Assembly: GCF_947331435.1 (NCBI RefSeq)
Contig: NZ_CAMZOF010000008.1
Coordinates: forward strand, 62,001-126,000
From: Pelagibius sp. Alg239-R121
GTDB taxonomy: Bacteria; Pseudomonadota; Alphaproteobacteria; Kiloniellales; Kiloniellaceae
Length of the DNA stretch: 64,000 bases
Direction: 5' to 3'
This document shows, in pieces, positions 49,908 through 59,067 of the stretch. The position numbers and the translations under genes are program-made. Position 1 is the first letter of the stretch. The number at the start of each line of letters is the position of its first letter. The notes beneath the pieces were generated by a model. That model had not been told where the DNA came from. It worked only from the letters and a program-made list of their open reading frames with translations, and did not search any database.

Positions 49908-51140
49908 TTACAACCCCATCTGTGCACGGCCCAAATCAGTCAGGTCATCGAGGGTTGCGCGTCCGTTAAAGTCGATTTCGTAATCTTCCGGTGCGAAATC
50001 AGGCGCACTTCGGCCTTCTAAAAAGGCCTGGGCCTGCAGCCGGGCATAGACCGCGTTCTTTTCGCAACGCGGAGACGCCCCCACATAAACCACATTCGAA
50101 TAGCCTGCGCCGTGGTGCTCGTCCTCTACCGCATGAATGATATCCGGATGCCACCAGACTGTGTCGCCCGGCTCAACGGTAGGGATAGAGACCAAACCTT
50201 CCATCAGAGAGGGGTGCCATTCCCTGCTTGCGCCCAGCGCGCGGCCTGGCAGGGCACCGCAGAGATCGTCTTCGAAGACGTCGTCTTGCAGGGCGCGCAG
50301 AAGCATGTAAGCGATGCCATTGGCGATGGGCACGAGTTGCAGGGTACCGTCGTTCGGTCCCTGCGGGGTCAGTCCGGTCCAGCCCTGGAAGGTGCGGAAC
50401 ATCGAACAGACGGCGGGAGAAGGAAATTCTTTGGTCTTTGTTCTTTGGCTGGCGTTCCAGGGGTCGTAACTCCGCCAGTCGCCGGCAAAGACCGACTGGT
50501 AGATTTTTTGGAAAGCCGGATCCGTCCAGCGCTCATATGAGCCTGAATCCATATGCGGGGACAGGCCCAACGTCTTGTCACCCGGTTCGCGGCGGCGGGT
50601 CCGGTCGGCGTAGGTGTAGTCGTTGTCGGGATCGAACTCCTGGCCGCCCGGACCATCGACTTGCCACAAACGGTTCAAAAAGCGTTTGGTATCGGCCATA
50701 GTCTCGCTTTGACGGATCATCACCTGCGGCTTGGACCAATAGATGCCGAAGATCTGCGGACGGCCTGAGGCGAGACCGCTGAAGTATTTATCCAGGCCGC
50801 GCTTTTCGACTTCTTTTTCGTAGTAGCCGTTCTCAGTGATGTAGTTGCTGAGTTCCTCGTTCCAATCTTCGGTCCGCGCTCGTTCGAAGACACCGCGTAT
50901 CACGACCGCACCGCGTTGCCGTATCTCGGCACGGGTGTCGTCAGAAACGGCGCCGTTCCGTATCGCCGCATAGTCGAGCTCCGGAATACAGGGGCGGCCG
51001 GCGGCGACCGTGGCCTGGATTTTGTCGGCTTCCGCTTTCATAGCATCGTCGAGTTCGTGAAAGGCGGTGCGCAGCCTATCCTTGTCGCGCCGCAACTGGC
51101 GTTTGGCTTCCACAATTTGCGATTTGATCGAGTCTTCCAT
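49908..51140 (-). CDS. DUF1479 (YbiU-like) putative Fe(II)/2-oxoglutarate dioxygenase
   Basis: A 410-residue protein of the YbiU/DUF1479 family, which shares the cupin fold of Fe(II)- and 2-oxoglutarate-dependent dioxygenases. An N-terminal helical part (about 1-60) is followed by GAVVIRGVFERARTEDWNEEL, LSPHMDSGSYERWTDPAFQ (the H-x-D pair of an iron site), GTLQLVPIANGIAYMLLRAL and GDTVWWHPDIIHAVED, whose His would complete the iron triad. It lies 71 bases downstream of the LacI regulator on the same strand and is probably co-transcribed, which links it to the sugar regulon. The reaction is unknown. Confidence 0.88.
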   Translation of the reverse strand: MEDSIKSQIVEAKRQLRRDKDRLRTAFHELDDAMKAEADKIQATVAAGRPCIPELDYAAIRNGAVSDDTRAEIRQRGAVVIRGVFERARTEDWNEELSNYITENGYYEKEVEKRGLDKYFSGLASGRPQIFGIYWSKPQVMIRQSETMADTKRFLNRLWQVDGPGGQEFDPDNDYTYADRTRRREPGDKTLGLSPHMDSGSYERWTDPAFQKIYQSVFAGDWRSYDPWNASQRTKTKEFPSPAVCSMFRTFQGWTGLTPQGPNDGTLQLVPIANGIAYMLLRALQDDVFEDDLCGALPGRALGASREWHPSLMEGLVSIPTVEPGDTVWWHPDIIHAVEDEHHGAGYSNVVYVGASPRCEKNAVYARLQAQAFLEGRSAPDFAPEDYEIDFNGRATLDDLTDLGRAQMGL

Positions 51141-51211
51141 GCTTTCCTCCCGGAGAGCGGTGCCCGCAAGGGGACCAAATGAATTTCGTGTTCCACAGGT
51201 TGTCGGATTGG

Positions 51212-52294
51212 CTATCCGGCCGTAGCGGTCCGAAACCGTTGCTCCGGCATTCCGATGGACTGCAGAGAGTTGACAGGTTTGTCCTGAAGACGCCGCAACA
51301 GGATGTTAGCCAGCTCTCTACCGGTCCCCGTGAGGTCCTCGTAGATCGTGTCAATTTGCGGCAGGTAGTGATTGAAAATACTTGAGGTTTGCTTGGCGAC
51401 GATATCGACGTCGTCGCCGATTTTTAAACCCGCATCCGATAGTCCGGCCATCAAGGCGATTGCGGAGACCTCGCCGCCGCAGACAAATCCGTCCGGTCGC
51501 TCCCCCTGCTTGGCGAGTTCACGAACCGCGGCCCTGATTCCTTCGGAGGTGCTGTCCAGGTCAACCTGAGGAAGTTCGATCCGTTCGACGCCGGCTTCAC
51601 GTACGGCGGTCATGAATCCGTGGGTCATGTGTTGGTGAAAGGTGTGGACTGCAGGCGGCGCAATCAAAACCAGTCGCTTGCGCCCTTTTTCGATCAGACG
51701 CCGGGCTGCGATCAGACTGAATTGGTAGTTGTCGTAGTCATGATAGGGGTGCGCAGAGGCAAGTTCAGTCCGCCCGTGACATACGAAGGGAAAATCGATC
51801 TCCATTAGATAGCGAACTCGCGGATCCAGAGGCTCTGTGCGGGAAAAGACGACACCATCCGCTGAACCACTTTCGGTAATGTAGCGGATTGGATCCATTG
51901 GATCGGCGTTGAGGAAGTGCGGCGTGACAACCAGGTGATAGGGCGTGCTGCTTAAAACCTGAGAGAGGCCGAGAATGATCGATGTGCCATAGCCGACAAC
52001 TTCTTCGTGGGGGTTGAGTATCAGGCTGATGACATTGGTTTTACCGGTCCGAAGCCGGACTCCGGCGCGGTCCGGATAGTATCCGACTTCGCGCGCGATC
52101 TCGCGGACCTTGCGCTTGGTCTCTTCAGCAATTTCAGATCCGTCCTTCAAAGCACGAGACACGGTGGTGACGCCTAAGCCCGCGATGGTGGCGATGGTCT
52201 TTAAGGTCGGCCGTTTGCCGCGTTCGCCGCCACTGCGCGACAGGGACCGGGGAGCTGGAATTTCCAGCGAATCACCTGGCGTTTTGTCGTTCAC
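51212..52294 (-). CDS. LacI family transcriptional regulator
   Basis: A 360-residue repressor. After a 27-residue polar extension comes the LacI helix-turn-helix and hinge: TLKTIATIAGLGVTTVSRALKDG and EIAREVGYYPDRAGVRLRTG (about 30-85). A periplasmic-binding-protein-like effector domain follows (about 90-350), with ADGVVFSRTEPLDPRVRYL and PDGFVCGGEVSAIALMAGL. It is divergent from the sugar ABC operon. Identical palindromes lie 41 bases upstream of its own start and in front of the operon, so it likely represses both and is induced by the transported sugar or a derivative. Confidence 0.94.
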   Translation of the reverse strand: MNDKTPGDSLEIPAPRSLSRSGGERGKRPTLKTIATIAGLGVTTVSRALKDGSEIAEETKRKVREIAREVGYYPDRAGVRLRTGKTNVISLILNPHEEVVGYGTSIILGLSQVLSSTPYHLVVTPHFLNADPMDPIRYITESGSADGVVFSRTEPLDPRVRYLMEIDFPFVCHGRTELASAHPYHDYDNYQFSLIAARRLIEKGRKRLVLIAPPAVHTFHQHMTHGFMTAVREAGVERIELPQVDLDSTSEGIRAAVRELAKQGERPDGFVCGGEVSAIALMAGLSDAGLKIGDDVDIVAKQTSSIFNHYLPQIDTIYEDLTGTGRELANILLRRLQDKPVNSLQSIGMPEQRFRTATAG

Positions 52295-52334
52295 GGACGG
52301 ACCTTTCGCTGTCGAATTTAGACGATCAGAATAC

Positions 52335-52348
52335 CTGTAACGTTACAG
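52335..52348. promoter_or_regulatory. LacI operator O1 (at the lacI-type gene)
   Basis: CTGTAACGTTACAG is a perfect 14-bp palindrome with a central CG, the hallmark of LacI-family sites, 41 bases upstream of the regulator's start codon. The flanking bases (CCTGTAACGTTACAGATT) match the second site exactly. Confidence 0.85.
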
Positions 52349-52476
52349 ATTGCAATCCTGATTCGGAAAGTAGTTTTTTGTGTGTTTCGAGAAATATATA
52401 AAAAAAATAACAATAACAGTCGGATAGAGAACTTACTGTTTAAGCGTCTAGAATTGAGGCTATTGACCTGATCGGC

Positions 52477-52490
52477 CTGTAACGTTACAG
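52477..52490. promoter_or_regulatory. LacI operator O2 (at the sugar transporter operon)
   Basis: The second copy of CTGTAACGTTACAG, 142 bp centre to centre from O1 and 65 bases upstream of the binding-protein start. A -35-like TTGACC at 52463-52468 lies just before it, so the site would cover the spacer and -10 region and block transcription. Two identical sites at this distance could allow a repression loop. Confidence 0.85.
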
Positions 52491-52555
52491 ATTTCATAAG
52501 GCCTGGATTCTTCAAAACTAATCCAGCGCCACGCCGACAATGGGAGGAAGAGAAA

Positions 52556-53818
52556 ATGAAGCGTACCCTATCCAAGCTGGCATGCGGTGTTGCCGTCTGC
52601 GCAATCATGACGGGCGCAGGCGTTGCTTCGGCCGCGGACAGCTCGGTCGAAGTACTACACTGGTGGACGTCCGGTGGTGAAGCGAGTGCCTTAAACGTCT
52701 TGAAGGAAGATCTCGAGAGTAACGGCGTCAGTTGGAAAGACATGCCGGTTGCCGGTGGCGGTGGCGAACAAGCCATGACAGTGCTGCGCGCAAGAGTCAC
52801 GGCCGGGAATGCGCCTACAGCGGTTCAGATGCTCGGATTCGATATCCAGGATTGGGCAGCCGAAGGTGCGCTTGCGGACCTGAACTCGGTGGCTGCCAAG
52901 GAAGGTTGGGACGACGTGGTTCCAGCTGCGCTGCAGCGTTTTGCCAAGCACGACGGCAAGTGGATCTCAGCGCCGGTGAACGTGCACTCGACCAATTGGG
53001 TCTGGGCCAACAAAAAGATCTTCGACGAGTTGGGTATTGCCCAGCCGGCGAGCTGGGACGAGTTGGTTGCCGCACTGGATAAAATCAAAGCAGCTGGCTA
53101 CACGGCGGTCGCGCATGGTGGCCAGGCCTGGCAGGATGCGACGATTTTCGATGCCGTGGTTATGTCGGTCGGCGGGCCGGACTTGTATAAGAAGGCATTC
53201 GTCGATCTTGATCCGGCGGCCCTGGGCTCGGATCAGATGAAAGAAGCCTTTGACCGGATGGCGACACTTCGCTCCTACGTCGATGACAACTTCTCCGGCC
53301 GTGACTGGAACCTGGCCTCGGCGATGGTTATCGAAGGCAAAGCCGGTGTTCAGTTCATGGGCGACTGGGCCAAGGGTGAGTTCCTGAAGGCAAACCTGAA
53401 GCCCGGCGAGGATTTCCTCTGCTTCCGTTTCCCGGATACGCAGGGAACGGTTACCTTCAACTCTGACCAGTTCGCCATGTTCTCAATCGGCGAAGAGGGA
53501 AGGGATGCACAGGTCAAATTAGCCAGCTCGATCATGGCACCTTCGTTCCAATCCGCGTTCAACGTGGTCAAGGGATCAGTTCCGGCGCGAACCGACGTTT
53601 CGGACGAAGCCTTTGACGCCTGCGGCAAGAAGGGGATGAAGGAGTTGGCCGAAGCCAATGCATCCGGCAAGCTTTTTGGCTCAATGGCACACGGGCATGC
53701 TTCTCCGGCAGCGGTCAAGAACAGCATTTACGATGTTGTCACGGCGCACTTCAACGGAGAGTTTGATTCTGCCGAGGCCGTTGAAGAGCTGGTTTCTGCC
53801 GTCGAAGGCGCGCAATAA
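52556..53818 (+). CDS. Carbohydrate ABC transporter substrate-binding protein (GtsA-like)
   Basis: A 420-residue periplasmic sugar-binding protein with a Sec signal ([26 protein letters not shown], cleavage near 27). [20 protein letters not shown] and [21 protein letters not shown] (about 62-82) match the GtsA/glucose-mannose binding group; [21 protein letters not shown] and [17 protein letters not shown] follow. It heads an operon with two permeases and an ATPase, and the ribosome site is GGGAGGAAG. The GtsA group suggests a hexose or pentose ligand; the D-lyxose isomerase downstream supports lyxose or mannose. Confidence 0.93.
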   Translation: MKRTLSKLACGVAVCAIMTGAGVASAADSSVEVLHWWTSGGEASALNVLKEDLESNGVSWKDMPVAGGGGEQAMTVLRARVTAGNAPTAVQMLGFDIQDWAAEGALADLNSVAAKEGWDDVVPAALQRFAKHDGKWISAPVNVHSTNWVWANKKIFDELGIAQPASWDELVAALDKIKAAGYTAVAHGGQAWQDATIFDAVVMSVGGPDLYKKAFVDLDPAALGSDQMKEAFDRMATLRSYVDDNFSGRDWNLASAMVIEGKAGVQFMGDWAKGEFLKANLKPGEDFLCFRFPDTQGTVTFNSDQFAMFSIGEEGRDAQVKLASSIMAPSFQSAFNVVKGSVPARTDVSDEAFDACGKKGMKELAEANASGKLFGSMAHGHASPAAVKNSIYDVVTAHFNGEFDSAEAVEELVSAVEGAQ

Positions 53819-53835
53819 GCGCACCGGTCCGATAA

Positions 53836-53870
53836 GGCGATGGATGCCCCGAATGCCGGCATCCATCGCC
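53836..53870 (+). terminator. Hairpin after the sugar-binding-protein gene
   Basis: GGCGATGGATGCC and GGCATCCATCGCC form a perfect 13-bp stem with a 9-base loop, starting 17 bases after the stop. No T run follows. Like the hairpin after the TRAP binding-protein gene, it probably protects the upstream mRNA or reduces read-through to the permease genes. Confidence 0.7.
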
Positions 53871-53952
53871 GCTAAATACCCTATTGTTTGGATAAGCGCT
53901 GATGCCGGCAAGGCTGGCGCTTGCCCGAGCGACATCTGAGGTTGCGATCGAG

Positions 53953-54825
53953 ATGATCGAGAGACTCCAGACATATTTGCCTAGGCTCGTGCTTTCACCG
54001 AGCTTTGTGCTGATCCTGCTCTTCGTCTATGGCTTCATAGTCTTTACGGGCTATCTCTCTATGTCCGACTCGCGGATGCTGCCGTCGTTTGGGTTCGTCG
54101 GGCTGGAGAATTTCGGAAAGCTCTTTAATCTTCGGCATTGGTCGATCGCTCTGAAGAATCTAGCGATCTTTGGCATTCTCTACATCGTTATCTGTACGGT
54201 AATCGGCCTTGGCCTCGCGATCCTGCTGGATATGAAGATCCGGGGGGAGGGCGTGCTGCGACCGATCTACCTCTATCCCATGGCCTTGTCTTTCATCGTC
54301 ACGGGTACCGCTTGGAAGTGGTTTCTGGATCCGGGCATTGGCCTTGAGCATGTGATGCACCTCTGGGGCTGGGAGTCCTTTTCCTTCAACTGGATCAAGA
54401 GCCGCGAAATGGCGATCTATACGGTCGTCATTGCCGCGGTCTGGCAATCCTCCGGCTTTGTGATGGCTATGTTCCTCGCGGGCCTGCGCGGGATCGATAA
54501 CGAGATTCTGAAGGCCGCACAGATCGACGGTGCGTCGAACTGGCAGCTTTACCGGCGCATCGTGATTCCCATGCTGCGCCCGGCCTTTCTTTCGGCATTC
54601 GTCGTGCTGGCGCATTTGGCGATCAAGGCATACGACCTCGTGATCGCCCTGACCAACGGCGGACCCGGGCGGGCGACCGAACTGCCCGCGACTTTCATGT
54701 ATTCCTATAGCTTCACAAGGAACCAGATGGGCATCGGTGCTTCCTCAGCAGTGATCATGCTGATGATGATCGCCTCCATCATTATCCCTTATCTCTACAG
54801 CGAGTTGCGGGAGAAAAAATCATGA
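53953..54825 (+). CDS. Carbohydrate ABC transporter permease (GtsB-like)
   Basis: A permease of about 290 residues with six membrane segments, MalF type. I start it at 53953 (MIERLQTYLPRLVLSPSFVLILLF); the ATG at 53902 would add a polar segment not expected in the family. The EAA loop reads NEILKAAQIDGASNWQLYRRIVIP (as EILKAAQIDGASNWQLY), followed by LPATFMYSYSF near the end. The stop overlaps the next permease gene by four bases. Confidence 0.92.
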   Translation: MIERLQTYLPRLVLSPSFVLILLFVYGFIVFTGYLSMSDSRMLPSFGFVGLENFGKLFNLRHWSIALKNLAIFGILYIVICTVIGLGLAILLDMKIRGEGVLRPIYLYPMALSFIVTGTAWKWFLDPGIGLEHVMHLWGWESFSFNWIKSREMAIYTVVIAAVWQSSGFVMAMFLAGLRGIDNEILKAAQIDGASNWQLYRRIVIPMLRPAFLSAFVVLAHLAIKAYDLVIALTNGGPGRATELPATFMYSYSFTRNQMGIGASSAVIMLMMIASIIIPYLYSELREKKS

Positions 54826-55703
54826 GCGCCGCGTCGAAAGACACTGCACTGCGGACCGGAGCCATTGCCCGGGCGGTGATCTACTCGGTCCTGATTGTCT
54901 TCGCCGTGTTCTATCTGCTCCCGCTCTTTGTAATGCTGGTGAATTCAGTCAAGCCGCTGGATGAGATCCGCCAGGGCAATATGCTGGCCTTTCCGCAGGC
55001 CTTTACCATCGAACCCTGGATACAAGCCTGGGGCGAGGCACAGATCGGGGTTCAGCCGACTGGACTCAAGCCCTATTTCGTCAATTCTCTGGTGATGGTG
55101 ATTCCGGCGGTGGCCATCTCGACTTTTCTGGGGGCGATCAATGGTTACGTTCTGACCAAGTGGCAATTTCCCGGACATCGGATCGTCTTCGGTCTGATGC
55201 TCTTCTCCTGCTTTATTCCGTTTCAGATCGTGCTCATCCCCATGGCACGGATCCTGGGACTGCTCGATCTGGCAGGGACGACTTCGGGCTTAGTGCTGGT
55301 GCATGTGGTTTACGGCCTGGGCTTTACCACACTGTTCTTCCGGAACTACTACGACGCCTTTCCGACGGAACTGATCCGGGCGGCGACGATCGACGGCGCC
55401 GGTTTCTTTCGGATTTTCCGGCGCATTCTTTTGCCCAGTTCCGGGCCGATTATCGTGGTGACCGTCATCTGGCAGTTCACCAACGTGTGGAACGACTTTC
55501 TGTTCGGCGCTTCTTTCGCAGACTTTGATAGTCAGCCCATGACGGTCGCGCTGAACAACCTGGTCAGCTCTTCGACCGGTGTGAAGGAATACAACGTTCA
55601 TTTCGCGGGCGCGATCCTGGCCGCGCTGCCCACTCTCATTGTCTATGTCGTCTCCGGACGTTACTTCGTGCGTGGTCTGATGGCCGGCGCGGTGAAAGGC
55701 TGA
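54822..55703 (+). CDS. Carbohydrate ABC transporter permease (GtsC-like)
   Basis: A 293-residue MalG-type permease with six membrane segments. YLLPLFVMLVNSVKPLDEI near the N-terminus and the EAA loop FPTELIRAATIDGAGFFRIFRRI (as ELIRAATIDGAGFFRIF) are typical. It overlaps the preceding permease gene and is six bases from the ATPase gene, so all are co-translated from the operon controlled by operator O2. Confidence 0.93.
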   Translation: MSAASKDTALRTGAIARAVIYSVLIVFAVFYLLPLFVMLVNSVKPLDEIRQGNMLAFPQAFTIEPWIQAWGEAQIGVQPTGLKPYFVNSLVMVIPAVAISTFLGAINGYVLTKWQFPGHRIVFGLMLFSCFIPFQIVLIPMARILGLLDLAGTTSGLVLVHVVYGLGFTTLFFRNYYDAFPTELIRAATIDGAGFFRIFRRILLPSSGPIIVVTVIWQFTNVWNDFLFGASFADFDSQPMTVALNNLVSSSTGVKEYNVHFAGAILAALPTLIVYVVSGRYFVRGLMAGAVKG

Positions 55704-55709
55704 TTTGCT

Positions 55710-56822
55710 ATGGCGTTTCTCGAGATCAATCGTCTGCATAAACAGTACGGTGCCGTCGAAGTCCTCAAGGGTGTGGACATCACGATCGAAGAAGGTGGTT
55801 TTCTCGTCCTGGTCGGACCATCCGGCTGTGGTAAGTCGACCCTTCTGAACACCATCGCCGGCCTTGAGGGCATCACCTCGGGGGAGATCTGTATCGACGG
55901 CAAGGTGGTGAACGACCTGCACCCTTCCAAACGCGATATTGCCATGGTGTTTCAATCCTACGCGCTCTATCCCTCGATGTCCGTGGGTGAGAACATCGCT
56001 TTCGGGCTGGAGATGCGCGGTGTGTCCAAGGCCGATCGGCAAAAAGCGATCGAAGGTGTCGCCGCCATGCTGCAAATCGAACATCTGCTGAAACGGCGCC
56101 CGGGGCAGCTTTCCGGCGGTCAGCGTCAGCGGGTTGCCATGGGCCGGGCGCTGGTTCGGGACCCGAAACTCTTCCTCTTCGACGAGCCGCTCTCGAACCT
56201 GGATGCCAAGCTGCGCGTCGACATGCGTACCGAGATCAAGCGGCTGCACCAGAAGCTGGGCACGACCATCGTCTATGTGACCCACGACCAGATCGAGGCC
56301 ATGACCCTGGCAACTCAGATCGCGGTATTGAAGGATGGTGTCCTACAGCAGGTGGGAACACCGGATGAGGTCTACTCCAAGCCAGCAAACATGTTCGTCG
56401 CCGACTTTATGGGTTCGCCGACCATGAACCTGATCGATGCTAAGATTGCCAATGGGGACGGCACTCTCGCTGTTGAAATCCCACAACGCGACCGTTCTTT
56501 GTCACTGCCTGTACCTCAACCGCCGTCATCCCTGCAGAGTTATAGCGGCAAATCCGTAGTCCTGGGTATCCGACCGGAAGACATAACCGATCTCGACGGC
56601 GCGGATCCCAAAGCGGAACACATCGCGCAAGCGCCTTGTAGTGTGGAGGTGGTCGAGCCGACCGGCGCCGATACTTTCGTGGTCACCCAATTGGGCGGCA
56701 AGGAAGTGACAGGCCGGATGCGTAACGCCACCGGACTATCGGTCGGCGAAGATGTGCCCTTCGCCTTCAACATGGGCAAGATTCATTTCTTTGACCCGGC
56801 GACCGAACTCAGAATCGCCTGA
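55710..56822 (+). CDS. Carbohydrate ABC transporter ATP-binding protein (GtsD/UgpC/MalK-like)
   Basis: A 370-residue ATPase: Walker A GPSGCGKST (about 37-45), Q-loop MVFQSYALYPSMSV, signature LSGGQRQRVAMGRALVR, Walker B FLFDEPLSNLDAKLR and switch His in YVTHDQIEAMTLATQ. The C-terminal TOBE/OB regulatory domain (about 240-370) contains LGIRPEDITD. The length and tail are of the MalK/UgpC class that energises carbohydrate importers. One such ATPase may also serve other transporters. Confidence 0.94.
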   Translation: MAFLEINRLHKQYGAVEVLKGVDITIEEGGFLVLVGPSGCGKSTLLNTIAGLEGITSGEICIDGKVVNDLHPSKRDIAMVFQSYALYPSMSVGENIAFGLEMRGVSKADRQKAIEGVAAMLQIEHLLKRRPGQLSGGQRQRVAMGRALVRDPKLFLFDEPLSNLDAKLRVDMRTEIKRLHQKLGTTIVYVTHDQIEAMTLATQIAVLKDGVLQQVGTPDEVYSKPANMFVADFMGSPTMNLIDAKIANGDGTLAVEIPQRDRSLSLPVPQPPSSLQSYSGKSVVLGIRPEDITDLDGADPKAEHIAQAPCSVEVVEPTGADTFVVTQLGGKEVTGRMRNATGLSVGEDVPFAFNMGKIHFFDPATELRIA

Positions 56823-56845
56823 CCAAGGTAGAGAGATCAGAATTC

Positions 56846-57883
56846 ATGACGGTACGTGTCGGTTTGATTGGTTACGGCCTTGCAGGCAGTGTTTTTCATG
56901 CGCCCTTGTTCCCCGCTGCAGGGCTGGATCTGGTCGCGGTGGTTTCTTCGAGGGTGGATCAGATCAAACACGATCATCCAAATGTGCGGGTCTATGCCAC
57001 AGCGGTGGAACTGCTGGCCGATGACGGCGTCGATCTGGTTGTGATTGCTGCGCCCAGCGATCAGCATGCGCCTTTGATGCTCGAGGCCTTGACGGCCGGG
57101 AAGCACGTGGTTTCGGACAAACCCTTTACCGCAACTGCTGCCGAAGCGGACGCTGTGATCGTGGCTGCTGAGAAGGCGAACCGGATTGCATCCTGTTTTC
57201 AGAATCGGCGTTGGGACTCAGACTTTCTCACCCTCTGTAAACTGGTCGCGACCGGGACGCTCGGTGAGATTTACTCCTACCGTGCCCATTTCGAGTTCTT
57301 CCGCCCCAATGTGACCGAAGCCTGGCGCGACAAACCGGCACCTGCAACAGGCATTCACTATGACCTTGGAGCTCATTTGATCGATCAGGCGCTCGTCTTG
57401 TTCGGCCCGCCCGATTGGATCAGCGCAGATATCACGGTGCAGCGGCCTGGCGGCAGGGTTGAGGACGGATTCCATATCCGCATGGGGAAAGGGAAGAAAC
57501 GTATCGATCTCTTCGCGGCTTATCTGGCACCGGACTTTTCGACGCGCTTTGCCGTCCATGGTTCTCAAGGATCCTTCGTCAAGCGGTACATGGATGTTCA
57601 GGAATCCCAACTGCGCAGCGGATTGACGCCCGCGGATTCTGGATATGGCATCGAACCGGAAGATCACTGGGCAGAGGTCACGACCCTGGTCGATGGCCAG
57701 CCTGTGGCACGCCGAGAACCTAGCGTTCCCGGAGCGCATCATCTCTACTATCGCGGCATTCGTGAAGCCATCGAGCGCGGTGCCCGCGCGCCGGTTCTGG
57801 CCGAAGAAGCGCGAGAAACGATCCGCATGATCGAGGCCGCGAAACGTTCAAGCGAAGAGGGCCGGAGGATCGAGGTCTCATGA
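56846..57883 (+). CDS. Gfo/Idh/MocA family oxidoreductase
   Basis: A 345-residue NAD(P)-dependent dehydrogenase. The N-terminal Rossmann fold has GLIGYGLAGSVFHAPLF (about 6-22), and the catalytic-region motif DKPFTATAAEADAVI (about 91-105) holds the EKP-like Lys as DKP. The C-terminal domain has GIHYDLGAHLIDQALVLFG with the conserved active-site Asp and His. Such enzymes oxidise the C1 or other hydroxyl of sugars or inositols. It is in the sugar regulon, four bases overlapping the Dabb gene, so it probably acts on the imported sugar. Confidence 0.91.
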   Translation: MTVRVGLIGYGLAGSVFHAPLFPAAGLDLVAVVSSRVDQIKHDHPNVRVYATAVELLADDGVDLVVIAAPSDQHAPLMLEALTAGKHVVSDKPFTATAAEADAVIVAAEKANRIASCFQNRRWDSDFLTLCKLVATGTLGEIYSYRAHFEFFRPNVTEAWRDKPAPATGIHYDLGAHLIDQALVLFGPPDWISADITVQRPGGRVEDGFHIRMGKGKKRIDLFAAYLAPDFSTRFAVHGSQGSFVKRYMDVQESQLRSGLTPADSGYGIEPEDHWAEVTTLVDGQPVARREPSVPGAHHLYYRGIREAIERGARAPVLAEEARETIRMIEAAKRSSEEGRRIEVS

Positions 57884-58200
57884 TCAGACACTGTGTCTTT
57901 GTTCGTTATAAAGCGGAGACGACCGAGGCTTCAAAGCGTGAGATCAATGAAGGACTCGCGAAACTTCAAGATCATCTCGAGGGTTTCCTCGGGATCGAGA
58001 TTGGCGCGAACGTCAGTCCGGAAGGTCTGGATAAAGGCCACAGTGAAGGATTTATCGTCAACTTCGCAAACGCTGCAGCCCGCGATACCTATCTGAGCGA
58101 TGCCCAGCATCAGGCGATCGGCGCAAAAATCGTTGCGGCGGCGCAAGGTGGCATCGACGGTATTTTCGTCTTCGATATGGAAGTGACCGGGTCTGAATAA
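57880..58200 (+). CDS. Dabb family (stress-responsive alpha/beta-barrel) protein
   Basis: A 106-residue dimeric alpha/beta-barrel domain protein. It starts MIRHCVFVRYKAETTEASKRE, the typical H-x-x-F/V strand of Dabb proteins, and has GHSEGFIVNFANAAARDTYL and HQAIGAKIVAA, the family's end strand. It overlaps the oxidoreductase gene and precedes the isomerase by 23 bases. Dabb proteins occur within catabolic operons without a general known role, and could bind or process the sugar acid or a hydrophobic intermediate. Confidence 0.85.
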   Translation: MIRHCVFVRYKAETTEASKREINEGLAKLQDHLEGFLGIEIGANVSPEGLDKGHSEGFIVNFANAAARDTYLSDAQHQAIGAKIVAAAQGGIDGIFVFDMEVTGSE

Positions 58201-58223
58201 GGCTCGAACTTGGGAATGGAACC

Positions 58224-58907
58224 ATGAAACGTTCTGAAATCAATGAAATCGTCCGTCAGGGACAGTCATTTATTGAATCCTTTGGCTTCGTCCTGCCGCC
58301 CTTCGCCCATTGGAGCGTGGACGAATGGGCCGCACGCACGGAAAGCTGTAGAGAAATCTTCCGCGCTGGTCTCGGTTGGGACATCACCGACTACGGCTTG
58401 GGGGATTATGGTAAGACCGGTCTCTTCCTCTTCACCGTGCGCAATGGTCGTCAGGAAGATCTGAGCGCCGGCAAAGGCATGCTCTATGCCGAGAAGATCA
58501 TGATCTCGAAAAAGGATCAGCTCGCGCCGATGCATTATCACGAGGCCAAGGCCGAGGACATCATCAACCGTGGCGGTGGCGACCTGGCGGTAAAGCTCTA
58601 TCATTCGAACGACGACGGCGAACTGGATCGGGAACGCAAAGTCACAGTCTACACGGACGGCGTCGAACGGACCTTCGCGCCTGGCGACATCCTGCGCCTG
58701 AAGCCCGGTGAGAGCGTCACACTGCTGCCGCGAGTCTACCATGCTTTCTGGGGTGAAAAGGACGACGTCTTAGTCGGCGAAGTTTCGACGGTCAACGACG
58801 ACCACGTCGACAACTACTTCCTCAATCCTATCGGACGCTTCCCCGAGATCGAAGAGGACGAACTGAAACATCGGCTGTTGGTCGGCGATTACGAAGCATT
58901 GCAGTAG
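58224..58907 (+). CDS. D-lyxose isomerase family protein
   Basis: A 227-residue cupin-fold sugar isomerase, which interconverts D-lyxose and D-xylulose (also D-mannose and D-fructose in several enzymes). KRSEINEIVRQGQSFIESFGF opens the protein. The metal-site ligands are visible: His104, His106 and Glu111 in PMHYHEAKAEDIINRG, and His173 in LPRVYHAFWG. It ends the LacI-controlled operon. The activity gives the best hint that the transporter brings in lyxose, mannose or a related sugar. No xylulokinase gene lies in the window. Confidence 0.9.
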   Translation: MKRSEINEIVRQGQSFIESFGFVLPPFAHWSVDEWAARTESCREIFRAGLGWDITDYGLGDYGKTGLFLFTVRNGRQEDLSAGKGMLYAEKIMISKKDQLAPMHYHEAKAEDIINRGGGDLAVKLYHSNDDGELDRERKVTVYTDGVERTFAPGDILRLKPGESVTLLPRVYHAFWGEKDDVLVGEVSTVNDDHVDNYFLNPIGRFPEIEEDELKHRLLVGDYEALQ

Positions 58908-59067
58908 GTTTCGCCTGCGCCTTCAGACCAACATTCCTGGTCCCTCTCTTTGCGGCTTACAGGCACAGCGATCACGGACACGTGATTGGAATATTCGTAT
59001 ACGTTCAATTAATTCACGAAATGGTAAATGTGTGAGTTAAGTGCGGGATTATTTCGGGTTGTAGCGG

